From Desulfofustis sp. (GTDB lineage: Bacteria; Desulfobacterota; Desulfobulbia; Desulfobulbales; Desulfocapsaceae), in assembly GCA_029287755.1 (NCBI GenBank), contig JARFQM010000109.1, positions 1 through 5,713 of the forward strand: DNA of 5,713 nt, written 5' to 3'. The notes under the pieces are model-generated. The model was not told the DNA's origin. It worked only from the letters and a program-made list of their open reading frames with translations, and did not search any database. Shown here in pieces: positions 1 to 5,068 of this stretch (position 1 is its first letter; each line of letters begins with the position of its first letter). Position numbers and translations under genes: made by a program.

Positions 1-344
1 CGATGCTGATCGGCGCCGTGGTCACCGCCATCTGTTTCAATCTGGTACAGGACCCGACCAACCCGCTGTACGCCCTTCCGGTACATTATCATCTCGTGCT
101 CGGCGGCTTCGCCTTCGGTCTGGTCTTTATGGCCACCGACCCGGTCTCGGCCGCCCAGACCCAGACGGGGCAGCTGCTCTACGGTCTGCTCATCGGATTC
201 CTGGTCATTTTCATCCGGGTGGCCAACCCCGCCTATCCCGAGAGTGTCATGCTGGCAATTCTGCTGGGCAACGTGTTCGCCCCGCTGTTCGACTACTTCG
301 TGGTCCGCGCCAACATCAGAAGGAGGCTCGTACGCAATGGCTAA
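1..344 (+). CDS. nqrB: Na+-NQR subunit B, C-terminal part (cut by window start)
   Basis: This is the last 113 codons of a subunit that is usually about 400 residues, read from the codon at position 3 to TAA at 342-344. NqrB is an integral membrane subunit of the Na+-translocating NADH:quinone oxidoreductase; in the family it carries a covalent FMN and riboflavin and lies near the quinone site. The fragment shows three to four hydrophobic helices (about residues 1-14, 31-44, 58-73 and 82-101 of the visible part). Between helices it has the conserved stretch FMATDPVSA (42-50), and it ends in a basic tail (RRRLVRNG). The FMN-attachment Thr lies upstream of the window and cannot be checked. The stop overlaps the nqrC start by 8 nt. 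Identification rests on the motif plus the exact nqrBCDEF gene order. Confidence 0.95.
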   Translation, partial: MLIGAVVTAICFNLVQDPTNPLYALPVHYHLVLGGFAFGLVFMATDPVSAAQTQTGQLLYGLLIGFLVIFIRVANPAYPESVMLAILLGNVFAPLFDYFVVRANIRRRLVRNG

Positions 345-1119
345 AGAACACCCTCTGAAACCGTTCTACTCGGTGCTGGTGCTCGCCTTCGCCTGCTCGG
401 CACTGGTGGCGGCCGCCGCGGTTGGACTGAGGCCCTACCAGGATGAAAACAAGTCCCTCGATCAGAAAAAAAATATTCTCACGGCAGCCGGCCTCTTCCA
501 GCAGGACGTTAGTATTGAAAAGCAGTTCGGTACGATAGAGACGAAGCTGGTGAACCTCGATACAGGCTCCTTCATCGAAGACGCCACCATCGATCTCACC
601 ACCTACGATCAGCTCGGAGCCGCCATGGACCAGGACAGCGGCCGGGAGATCGATGCCGATACCGATATTGCCGGCATCAAGCGGCAGGAAAAGTACTCGC
701 TAGTCTACCTGGTCAAGGATGGCGACAGGTTCGATCAGGTGGTGCTGCCCATCCGGGGCAAAGGCCTCTGGTCGACCATGTACGGGTATGTGGCCATCGA
801 TGCCGACCTCTCCACCATTCGCGGCGTGTCCTTCTACGAGCACGGCGAAACCCCGGGACTCGGCGGCGAGATCGCCAACCCGCGCTGGCAGAAAGGGTGG
901 CAGGATAAAGATCTCTACGATGAGAACAACGAGCTGGCGATATCCGTGGTCAAGAGCGGTACCCAGGCAAGCCCCGAAGAACAGGTCCATCAGATCGACG
1001 GGTTATCGGGGGCGACCATTACCACCCAGGGGGTCGACTCCATGCTGCAGTTCTGGTTCGGAGAGCACGGCTTCAAACCGTTTTTTGAGCAGTTAAAAAA
1101 CGGAGGACTCAATGGCTGA
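337..1119 (+). CDS. nqrC: Na+-NQR subunit C, covalent-FMN protein
   Basis: 260 residues, the usual family size. One N-terminal membrane helix (about 10-31) is followed by a large FMN-binding domain expected on the periplasmic side. The flavinylation motif DGLSGAT is at 221-227, so Thr227 is the predicted FMN phosphoester site, normally loaded by ApbE. Other conserved stretches are [14 protein letters not shown] (141-154) and [11 protein letters not shown] (169-179). I chose the ATG at 337, not the in-frame ATG at 244. The sequence upstream of 337 lies inside nqrB and reads as Cys/Trp/Ser-rich out-of-frame peptide, AGGAGG sits at 321-326 ten bases before 337, and the hydrophobic anchor then begins near residue 10. 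The 8-nt overlap with nqrB suggests translational coupling. Role: electron carrier between the Fe centre of NqrD/E and the FMN of NqrB. Confidence 0.96.
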   Translation: MAKEHPLKPFYSVLVLAFACSALVAAAAVGLRPYQDENKSLDQKKNILTAAGLFQQDVSIEKQFGTIETKLVNLDTGSFIEDATIDLTTYDQLGAAMDQDSGREIDADTDIAGIKRQEKYSLVYLVKDGDRFDQVVLPIRGKGLWSTMYGYVAIDADLSTIRGVSFYEHGETPGLGGEIANPRWQKGWQDKDLYDENNELAISVVKSGTQASPEEQVHQIDGLSGATITTQGVDSMLQFWFGEHGFKPFFEQLKNGGLNG

Positions 1120-1735
1120 AAGCAACAAGGAACTCCTCGTTCGTTCCGTCTTCAAACGAAACCCCATCGCCCTGCTGGTACTTGGTATCTGCTCGGCTCT
1201 GGCGGTCACCGGGCAGATGTCAACGGCCTTGGTCATGTCGATCTGTGTGACCCTGGTCACCGCCTTTTCGAGTCTGACCATCTCTATTGTGCGCTACCAG
1301 ATCCCCAACACGGTTCGCATAGGTCTGCAGATCATGGTCATTGCCACCCTGGTTATCCTCGTCGATCAGATTCTGCAGGCCTTTTTCTATGAGCTCTCCA
1401 AGCAGCTCTCCATCTTTGTCGGTCTGATCATCACCAACTGTATCGTCATGGGCCGGGCCGAAGGGTTTGCCATGTCCAACCCGCCGATCCCAAGTTTCAT
1501 CGACGGCATCGGCAACGGGCTCGGCTACAGCTTCATTCTGATGAGTGTTGCCTTGGTGCGGGAGCTGTTCGGCTCAGGATCGGTGTTTGGCTACCAAGTT
1601 TTCGCGACCGTTAACAACGGCGGCTGGTACGTGCCCAACGGCATGCTTGTGCTGCCGGCCAGCGGCTTCTTTCTGATCGCGCTGCTGATCTGGCTTATCC
1701 GCGCCTACGATCCCGAACAACAGGAGAGTCAATAA
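1112..1735 (+). CDS. nqrD: Na+-NQR subunit D, membrane Fe-S subunit
   Basis: 207 residues, normal length. About six transmembrane helices are seen (near 18-34, 37-57, 69-91, 99-114, 135-152 and 178-197). NqrD pairs with NqrE as a pseudo-symmetric dimer. In the family each contributes two Cys to an intramembrane iron centre that passes electrons from NqrF to NqrC. The expected residues are present: Cys27 in [11 protein letters not shown] and Cys110 in [16 protein letters not shown] at 1102-1106, five bases before the ATG, supports the start. The gene overlaps the nqrC stop by 8 nt, the same geometry as nqrB/nqrC. The tail after the last helix is short and polar (YDPEQQESQ). Confidence 0.97.
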   Translation: MAESNKELLVRSVFKRNPIALLVLGICSALAVTGQMSTALVMSICVTLVTAFSSLTISIVRYQIPNTVRIGLQIMVIATLVILVDQILQAFFYELSKQLSIFVGLIITNCIVMGRAEGFAMSNPPIPSFIDGIGNGLGYSFILMSVALVRELFGSGSVFGYQVFATVNNGGWYVPNGMLVLPASGFFLIALLIWLIRAYDPEQQESQ

Positions 1736-2340
1736 TGCAGTATCTCGACATCATTTTCCGCTCCCTGTTCATCGAGAACCTGCCGCTGAGCTTTTTTCTC
1801 GGCATGTGCACCTTTCTGGCTATTTCCAAAAAGGTCACCTCGGCCGTGGGACTTGGCCTGGCGGTGGTGGTCCTCACCGCTATCACCGTGCCCCTGAACA
1901 ACTTTCTGCTCAATTCGCTTCTCAAGGGCGGGGCGCTGGGGTGGCTCGGCCAGCCGACTATTGATCTGACCTTCCTCGGGCTGATGATTTATATCGCCAC
2001 CATCGCCGCGGTGGTCCAGATTCTCGAGATGGTGCTCGACAAGTTCGTGCCGGCGCTGTACAACACCCTGGGCATTTTTCTGCCGCTGCTGACCGTCAAC
2101 TGTGCAATCCTCGGGGCTTCGCTGTTCATGGTCGAGCGCGACTACACCTTTCTGGAAAGCGCCGCCTACGGGCTAGGTGCCGGGGGCGGATTCATGATGG
2201 CCGTGATACTGCTGGCCGCGATCCGGGAAAAAAGCGAATATGCCGATTCCCCCAGAGGCTTGCGCGGACTGGGCATGACTTTTATTTCCGCCGGCCTGAT
2301 GGCCATGGCATTCATGGGCTTCGCGGGCATCAGTTTCTAG
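1735..2340 (+). CDS. nqrE: Na+-NQR subunit E, membrane Fe-S subunit
   Basis: 201 residues, normal length, with about six transmembrane helices (near 11-31, 36-60, 77-99, 107-130, 141-164 and 178-199). It is homologous to NqrD and set in the opposite membrane orientation in the family. The iron-ligand Cys are Cys25 ([13 protein letters not shown]) and Cys123 ([10 protein letters not shown]), matching Cys27/Cys110 of NqrD. The start ATG shares one base with the nqrD stop (TAATG), a typical coupled junction, and AGGAG lies at 1722-1726. A cytoplasmic loop [15 protein letters not shown] (164-178) precedes the last helix. Nothing unusual is seen. Confidence 0.97.
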   Translation: MQYLDIIFRSLFIENLPLSFFLGMCTFLAISKKVTSAVGLGLAVVVLTAITVPLNNFLLNSLLKGGALGWLGQPTIDLTFLGLMIYIATIAAVVQILEMVLDKFVPALYNTLGIFLPLLTVNCAILGASLFMVERDYTFLESAAYGLGAGGGFMMAVILLAAIREKSEYADSPRGLRGLGMTFISAGLMAMAFMGFAGISF

Positions 2341-2354
2341 TATTTGAGTATGAT

Positions 2355-2387
2355 ATGAAAGATCAACATACGGAAGTATCCGGATGA
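2355..2387 (+). other. 10-codon mini-ORF overlapping the nqrF start
   Basis: ATG at 2355 opens a frame encoding [10 protein letters not shown], which ends at TGA 2385-2387. That stop overlaps the nqrF ATG in a 4-nt ATGA junction. No good ribosome binding site precedes it (only TTGAG at 2344-2348), so it may be chance. If translated it could couple ribosomes from nqrE to nqrF across the only gap in the operon. No homology is expected for so short a peptide. Confidence 0.15.
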
Positions 2388-3604
2388 ATGAAATAATTTA
2401 CGGGGTATCCATATTTCTGGCCATCCAGTTCGTCCTGGTCGCCCTGATTGTGGGAACCAAGAAGACGCTGCTGCCGGGCGGCGACCTGTCCATTATCGTC
2501 AACGACGACAAGGAGTTGAAGGCCGAGCCGGGCGGTAAACTGCTGACCACCCTGGCCGACCAGGGAATTTTTCTGTCCTCCGCCTGCGGCGGCGGCGGCA
2601 GCTGCGCCCAGTGCCGCTGTATCGTCACCGAGGGCGGCGGCTCCATTCTGCCCACCGAGGAATCGGCGATCACCCGGCGCGAGGCCCGGGAGGGATACCG
2701 ACTCGCCTGTCAGGTGCCGGTGAAGCGGAGCATGAAGATCGAAGTGCCGCCGGAGATGCTCGAAACCAGAAAGTGGGAGTGCGTTGTCGCCTCGAACGAA
2801 AATGTCGCCACCTTCATCAAGGAACTGGTGCTCCAGCTGCCGGAGGGCGATTACGTCGATTTCAAGGCCGGCGGCTACATTCAGATCGAGGTACCGCCCC
2901 ACGAACTGGATTATCAGAGTTTCGACATCGACAACCGGTTTCTCGGCGACTGGCGGAAGTTCAGAATGTTCCAGTATAAATCACACGTCTACGTCCCCGT
3001 GACCAGGGCCTACTCGATGGCCAACTATCCCGAGGAGCGAGGCATTATCAAGCTCAACGTCCGCATCGCCAGCCCTCCCCCCGGTCAGCCGGCTGCTCCT
3101 CCGGGACAGGCCTCATCCTATATTTTCAACCTCAAGGAGGGTGACAGAGTCACTATTTCAGGCCCCTTCGGCGATTTTTTCATCCAGGAAAATGACCGAG
3201 AGATGGTGTACATAGGCGGAGGCGCCGGCATGGCGCCGCTGCGCAGCCATATCTTCGATTTATTCAAGCGCAAGAAGACCAAGCGCAAAGTCTCATACTG
3301 GTACGGCGGCCGTTCCATGCTTGAGGTCTTTTATCAGGATGAGTTCGAGGAACTGGCCAGAGAACACGACAATTTCACCTTCAACCTAGCCCTCAGCGCG
3401 CCCCTTCCCGAAGACAATTGGGAGGGGTACACCGGGTTCATCCACCTTGTGCTCTACGACAACTACCTCAAGGATCACCCGGCGCCCGAGGACATCGATT
3501 ACTATGTCTGCGGTCCGCCGATGATGCTCGAATCGGTGCAGGAGATGCTCGACAATCTCGGTGTAGAGCCGGAAAATATCCACTTTGACGATTTTGGCGG
3601 CTAA
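2384..3604 (+). CDS. nqrF: Na+-NQR subunit F, NADH dehydrogenase (FAD, 2Fe-2S)
   Basis: 406 residues, the usual size. It oxidises NADH in the cytoplasm and feeds electrons into the sodium pump. Domains in order: one membrane helix (about 4-24); a ferredoxin-type 2Fe-2S domain (about 33-125) with ligands Cys68, Cys74, Cys77 and Cys109; an FAD domain with RAYSMANYP (208-216) and the family's Pro-rich loop [12 protein letters not shown] (231-242) before GPFGDFF (260-266); and an NAD-binding domain with [12 protein letters not shown] (278-289) and CGPP (376-379). It ends in the family tail DDFGG. All catalytic and ligand residues expected are present. The ATG at 2384 has a modest GGAAG at 2372-2376. 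It lies 43 nt after nqrE, the only real gap within nqrB-F; a 10-codon ORF in that gap ends on the nqrF start. Confidence 0.98.
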   Translation: MNEIIYGVSIFLAIQFVLVALIVGTKKTLLPGGDLSIIVNDDKELKAEPGGKLLTTLADQGIFLSSACGGGGSCAQCRCIVTEGGGSILPTEESAITRREAREGYRLACQVPVKRSMKIEVPPEMLETRKWECVVASNENVATFIKELVLQLPEGDYVDFKAGGYIQIEVPPHELDYQSFDIDNRFLGDWRKFRMFQYKSHVYVPVTRAYSMANYPEERGIIKLNVRIASPPPGQPAAPPGQASSYIFNLKEGDRVTISGPFGDFFIQENDREMVYIGGGAGMAPLRSHIFDLFKRKKTKRKVSYWYGGRSMLEVFYQDEFEELAREHDNFTFNLALSAPLPEDNWEGYTGFIHLVLYDNYLKDHPAPEDIDYYVCGPPMMLESVQEMLDNLGVEPENIHFDDFGG

Positions 3605-3618
3605 ACCTGCAGAATCCT

Positions 3619-3647
3619 AAGACAGCGCTTTGAACCGTGGCTATATT
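3619..3647 (+). promoter_or_regulatory. Candidate sigma-70 promoter before nqrM-like gene
   Basis: AAGACA (3619-3624, 4/6 to TTGACA) and TATATT (3642-3647, 5/6 to TATAAT) are spaced by exactly 17 bp in the 75-nt gap after nqrF. Transcription would begin near 3654, giving a leader of about 26 nt before the ATG at 3680. No terminator is seen between nqrF and the next gene, so read-through from nqr is equally possible and this would be an extra internal promoter. This is consensus matching only. Confidence 0.35.
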
Positions 3648-3679
3648 TTTAGGGTAAAAGACAATCGCAAGGAGCAGTT

Positions 3680-3868
3680 ATGATGCTTTTTCTTTCGACC
3701 CTGGGCCTTACCATCGTACTTTTCATAGGGGCGGCCCTGGTTTTTAATTTCTCTAAACAAAAAACGGGCCGTTCCCGTCCCTCCGGGTCCCCGGGCTGTC
3801 AGCAGCGCGGTTCGCATCTGGGATGCAGTTGCAGTGCTGCGGTGCAAACCACGATTTCCCGCCTTTAA
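3680..3868 (+). CDS. nqrM: Probable NqrM-like (DUF539) Na+-NQR maturation protein
   Basis: 62 residues. A strong AAGGAG at 3669-3674 sits five bases before the ATG, and a second ATG follows at once at 3683. One hydrophobic helix (about 2-23) leads into a basic stretch (KQKTGRSR) and a small Gly/Ser/Cys tail with Cys40, Cys49 and Cys51, that is SGSPGC followed after eight residues by CSC. NqrM proteins have this plan: an N-terminal helix, then a short Cys-rich tail that includes a CxC. They are needed to install the NqrD/E iron centre. Position directly after nqrF supports the call. It is atypical in lacking the usual GSCGG wording and the final Pro-Cys pair, and in having only three Cys. It could be a diverged NqrM, a decayed copy, or an unrelated small membrane protein. 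Confidence 0.6.
   Translation: MMLFLSTLGLTIVLFIGAALVFNFSKQKTGRSRPSGSPGCQQRGSHLGCSCSAAVQTTISRL
3755..3778 (-). terminator. Minus-strand intrinsic-terminator-like hairpin inside the nqrM-like ORF
   Basis: Read on the minus strand, ACGGG-AACGG-CCCGT (3778 down to 3764) forms a 5-bp GC-rich stem followed at once by TTTTTTGTTT (3764 down to 3755). That is the form of a Rho-independent terminator for a transcript coming leftward from the 3780-4100 region. On the plus strand no T-run follows the stem, so it would not stop nqr transcription. No minus-strand gene with a ribosome binding site was found, so it would end a non-coding or antisense RNA, or be chance. Confidence 0.3.
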
Positions 3869-4040
3869 CCTGCCCTCGGGCCCCACCTCTGGTAAACTGC
3901 CTCAACCCGAGAACGTCAGGCTTGTTCCCCCGCTCTGAGCACATCCAAGCCCGGTCCTCTGTCTTTTTTCCTATCTCGAGAGCCAGCCCCGGTGCAATAA
4001 TTCGCGGCACACGCATAAAAGGAAAAAATTTGCGCCATAA
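3869..4040. other. Intergenic stretch without a supported gene
   Basis: After the nqrM-like stop this stretch is C-rich on the plus strand. ORFs on either strand lack ribosome binding sites and read as unstructured peptides. It contains the two inverted repeats described separately (3875-3911 and 3919-3951), a T6 run at 3963-3968 and an 8-bp palindrome TCTCGAGA at 3974-3981. It is best read as the 3' untranslated region of the nqr operon grading into the upstream control region of the Lrp-type gene. Confidence 0.5.
3875..3968 (+). terminator. Weak candidate terminator: two hairpins then T6
   Basis: Two successive perfect 6-bp inverted repeats occur: CTCGGG (3875-3880) with CCCGAG (3906-3911), and GGCTTG (3919-3924) with CAAGCC (3946-3951). 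The loops are long (25 and 21 nt). A T6 run lies at 3963-3968, about 11 nt past the second stem. The stem-to-T distance and the long loops make this a poor classic terminator. It is the only plus-strand candidate seen after the nqr genes, and the paired repeats may instead be structure in the 3' untranslated RNA. Confidence 0.25.
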
Positions 4041-4056
4041 TTTAGAGTTTGCTAAA
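4041..4056. promoter_or_regulatory. Dyad TTTAG-N6-CTAAA, candidate operator
   Basis: A perfect 5-bp inverted repeat (4041-4045 and 4052-4056) in AT-rich DNA lies just upstream of the best -35 box (4072-4077). Its arms are the same words as in the dyad at 4083-4097, in swapped order. Lrp/AsnC proteins typically bind such 15-16 bp AT-rich dyads near their own promoters, so autoregulation is a reasonable guess. Confidence 0.35.
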
Positions 4057-4082
4057 CATCTCCGACCCCGTTTGACAGTTAC

Positions 4083-4097
4083 CTAAATTTTATTTAG
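4083..4097. promoter_or_regulatory. Dyad CTAAA-N5-TTTAG, candidate operator over the -10 region
   Basis: A 15-bp AT-rich perfect dyad overlaps the -10 position of the TTGACA promoter. That is the size and base composition of Lrp/AsnC sites, although it does not match the E. coli Lrp consensus at the outer CAG/CTG-like bases. Its centre is about 41.5 bp from that of the dyad at 4041-4056, close to four helical turns. In the reconstructed uninterrupted sequence the arms lengthen to six bases (CCTAAA-N5-TTTAGG). Confidence 0.35.
4091..4096 (+). repeat. Left copy of 6-bp direct repeat TATTTA (possible target-site duplication)
   Basis: TATTTA directly abuts the left end (GTTTCC) of the 4097-4238 element. 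The same six bases abut its right end at 4239-4244, and the match extends to seven bases (TATTTAG) if the element's first G is counted. Direct repeats at both ends of an inverted-repeat-bounded segment are the mark of transposition. In AT-rich DNA a 6-bp chance match is possible. Confidence 0.5.
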
Positions 4098-4238
4098 TTT
4101 CCATCAGGAAACGTGAGATTTTGTTTCGAGATCGAGGCGTGCGAGAAATTTTACCACAGGCATATAGTTAATATTCCGAGGATAAAATTTTGAGCACAAC
4201 GAAGATATTGGACAAAAGGTCCGTTTCCGGATGGAAAC
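4097..4238. mobile_element. 142-bp palindromic MITE-like element with 17-bp terminal inverted repeats
   Basis: Left end GTTTCCATCAGGAAACG (4097-4113) and right end CGTTTCCGGATGGAAAC (4222-4238) are inverted copies, 16/17 identical. Each end is itself a palindrome, GTTTCC-N4-GGAAAC. Moving inward, GA and TTTTGT (within 4115-4124) and GTGC (4139-4142) find partners on the right at near-equal depth. The 8-bp pair AAATTTTA (4146-4153) and TAAAATTT (4183-4190) is centred at 4168, against 4167.5 for the ends. The whole segment could fold as one long imperfect hairpin. It codes for nothing and is flanked by TATTTA direct repeats. This fits a non-autonomous miniature element moved by a transposase encoded elsewhere. 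The rival view is a pair of regulatory palindromes around a promoter. No family is recognised. Confidence 0.55.
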
Positions 4239-4244
4239 TATTTA
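4239..4244 (+). repeat. Right copy of 6-bp direct repeat TATTTA (possible target-site duplication)
   Basis: Directly follows the right end (GGAAAC) of the 4097-4238 element and matches 4091-4096 exactly. The next base, G4245, extends the match to seven. Joining the left flank to the sequence after this copy restores the palindrome CCTAAATTTTATTTAGG. Confidence 0.5.
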
Positions 4245-4281
4245 GGATTCTCGATAATCCAACCGACTCACTGAGGCCGCC

Positions 4282-4725
4282 ATGCTCATCGATCAGCTCA
4301 ATCTTGATATCATAAGGCATCTCAAAGAAGGACGGAAATCGTTCAAAAAAATCGCCGATGCCCTCGACGTTACTGAAAATACCGTCCGTTCCCGCGTCAA
4401 CAAACTCTGTGCAGACGGCATCCTCGACTTCACCGGCAATATCGACCCCGAAAGCCTGAAAGGGCACCGCCTTCTCTATCTCGGAGTAAAACTCACCGAT
4501 CTCGACATTTCCAGAAAAGGAGATGACTTCAGCCGGTTGCCGGGAGTCCTGTCGGCAGCGATTGTCACCGGACGCTACGATCTCATCCTGCAGGTCCTGC
4601 TCAACGACAATTTCAATTTGCTCGAGTTCATCACCGAGCATGTGGCAAAAATAGAAGGAGTTCAGACGGTTGAGAGCTTCATCGTCTACAAGGGATACAA
4701 TTTGAAAGTGCCCTACATCCTCTAG
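4282..4725 (+). CDS. Lrp/AsnC-family transcriptional regulator
   Basis: 147 residues, a normal size for a one-copy Lrp/AsnC protein. The N-terminal winged helix-turn-helix covers about 1-50, opening with the family's LDQLNxDII-type start and reading FKKIADALDVTENTVRSRVNKLCADGI (21-47). A RAM (effector-binding, oligomerising) domain covers about 64-146 and contains LPGV, then TGRYDLILQVLL (96-107), and the late segment TVESFIVYKGYNLK (129-142). Such proteins sense small molecules, often amino acids, and bind AT-rich dyads. The effector here cannot be told. ATG 4282 is the first ATG after an in-frame stop at 4255-4257; its ribosome site (TGAGG, 4272-4276) is weak. The MITE-like element ends 43 nt upstream, so expression may be altered. 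Targets could be its own gene, the DUF2848 gene downstream or nqr. It stands apart from the nqr genes by over 400 nt. Confidence 0.93.
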   Translation: MLIDQLNLDIIRHLKEGRKSFKKIADALDVTENTVRSRVNKLCADGILDFTGNIDPESLKGHRLLYLGVKLTDLDISRKGDDFSRLPGVLSAAIVTGRYDLILQVLLNDNFNLLEFITEHVAKIEGVQTVESFIVYKGYNLKVPYIL

Positions 4726-4799
4726 ATGCACCATGGTCGATAACACCGGTAACCACCGTGTGAAGCCTTAGCACGCCCGCCGCCCAAGGAAAAAGACTC

Positions 4800-4967
4800 G
4801 TGTCCCTGACACTGCCCGTGGATAATTCTCCTTTCTCCAGTGGACGTCGCATCGCCATAGACACGGCGCTAAAAGCAAATGGTGTGGACGAACTCACCCC
4901 CCTGCTCAAGAGGTGGGGGAGTGTCCCGCCCCGGACCCGGGCCGCAAGCGCTGCTGTGTATAAATAA
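4800..4967 (+). CDS. Possible small hypothetical protein (GTG start)
   Basis: 55 codons opening with GTG. AAGGA at 4786-4790 lies nine bases upstream, an acceptable ribosome site, and the stop is TAA at 4965-4967. The predicted peptide is mixed and soluble-looking, with a plausible amphipathic stretch IDTALKANGVDELTPLLKRW (20-39) and a basic, Ala-rich end. Third positions are moderately G/C-rich, less so than in the nqr genes. I recognise no family. It could be a real short gene, the remnant of a larger decayed gene, or chance. A longer open frame on the other strand across this region has no better support. Confidence 0.25.
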   Translation: MSLTLPVDNSPFSSGRRIAIDTALKANGVDELTPLLKRWGSVPPRTRAASAAVYK

Positions 4968-5024
4968 AAAACCGGCCAGCAATGCATTTGGGGGGGATTT
5001 CTATCGACTTGTGGTCAGCATCGT

Positions 5025-5042
5025 GCCAATATGCATGGTGGC
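5025..5042. promoter_or_regulatory. Dyad GCCA-N10-TGGC upstream of the DUF2848 gene
   Basis: GCCA (5025-5028) and TGGC (5039-5042) are inverted around a spacer containing the palindrome ATGCAT (5031-5036). Looser pairing extends outward (CGT before, CACG after a 3-nt slip). It ends 26 nt before the start codon, a place where a repressor or activator could act. The match is short and may be chance. Confidence 0.2.
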
Positions 5043-5068
5043 AGCACGGCATATAATCAGGAGCGCAT

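Larger units (their letters stand above)
4072..4100 (+). promoter_or_regulatory. Candidate promoter of the Lrp-type gene, apparently interrupted
   Basis: A perfect TTGACA lies at 4072-4077. Seventeen bases on, the present -10 position reads TAGTTT (4095-4100, 3/6), which is poor. If the 142-bp element at 4097-4238 and one copy of its flanking repeat are removed, the same position reads TAGGAT (4/6). The start would then lie about 27 nt before the ATG of the regulator gene. So this looks like an old promoter whose -10 was split. Inside the element, TATAGT (4163-4168) and TAAAAT (4183-4188) each match TATAAT at 5/6 and might serve now, but neither has a good -35. Confidence 0.4.
4726..5068. other. 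343-nt intergenic region with weak signals only
   Basis: Between the regulator and the DUF2848 gene I see no strong gene. It holds a doubtful 55-codon ORF (4800-4967). A C6/G5 hairpin (CCCCCCT 4897-4903 with AGG-T-GGGG 4911-4918) has no T-run after it. There is an A6 run near 4966-4971 and a G7 run at 4990-4996, and ATGCAT occurs at 4982-4987 and 5031-5036. No terminator is convincing after the regulator gene. Confidence 0.5.

Noticed and set aside
244..336. In-frame upstream ATG extending nqrC by 31 codons
   Set aside because: The extension lies wholly inside nqrB in another frame, encodes an atypical Cys/Trp/Ser-rich stretch, and the ATG at 337 has the AGGAGG site and the family-like start.
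2363..2902. Long minus-strand ORF opposite nqrF
   Set aside because: Its Gly/Ala/Leu-rich sequence is a shadow of GC-rich nqrF codons, with no ribosome site or recognisable domain.
3753..4016. Minus-strand 87-codon ORF next to the leftward terminator-like hairpin
   Set aside because: No ribosome binding site precedes its ATG and the product has no recognisable features, so a non-coding RNA is the better idea if anything is transcribed.
4168..4746. Minus-strand 192-codon ORF across the regulator gene
   Set aside because: It mirrors the Lrp/AsnC coding frame, whose plus-strand product has clear helix-turn-helix and RAM features.
4747..4758. CGGT-AACC-ACCG hairpin after the regulator stop
   Set aside because: Only four base pairs and no T-run.
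4897..4919. C-rich/G-rich hairpin as a terminator for the Lrp-type gene
   Set aside because: The stem has a bulge and no T-run follows; the next sequence is G+C-rich for about 40 bases.
4990..4996. Run of seven G as a phase-variation tract
   Set aside because: It is short, not inside a supported gene and not at a promoter spacer; it may only be a spot for sequencing error.
5052..5057. Perfect TATAAT before the DUF2848 gene
   Set aside because: It lies only 11 bases before the start codon, so transcription would begin at or past the ribosome site, and no -35 box is found at 16-18 bp.
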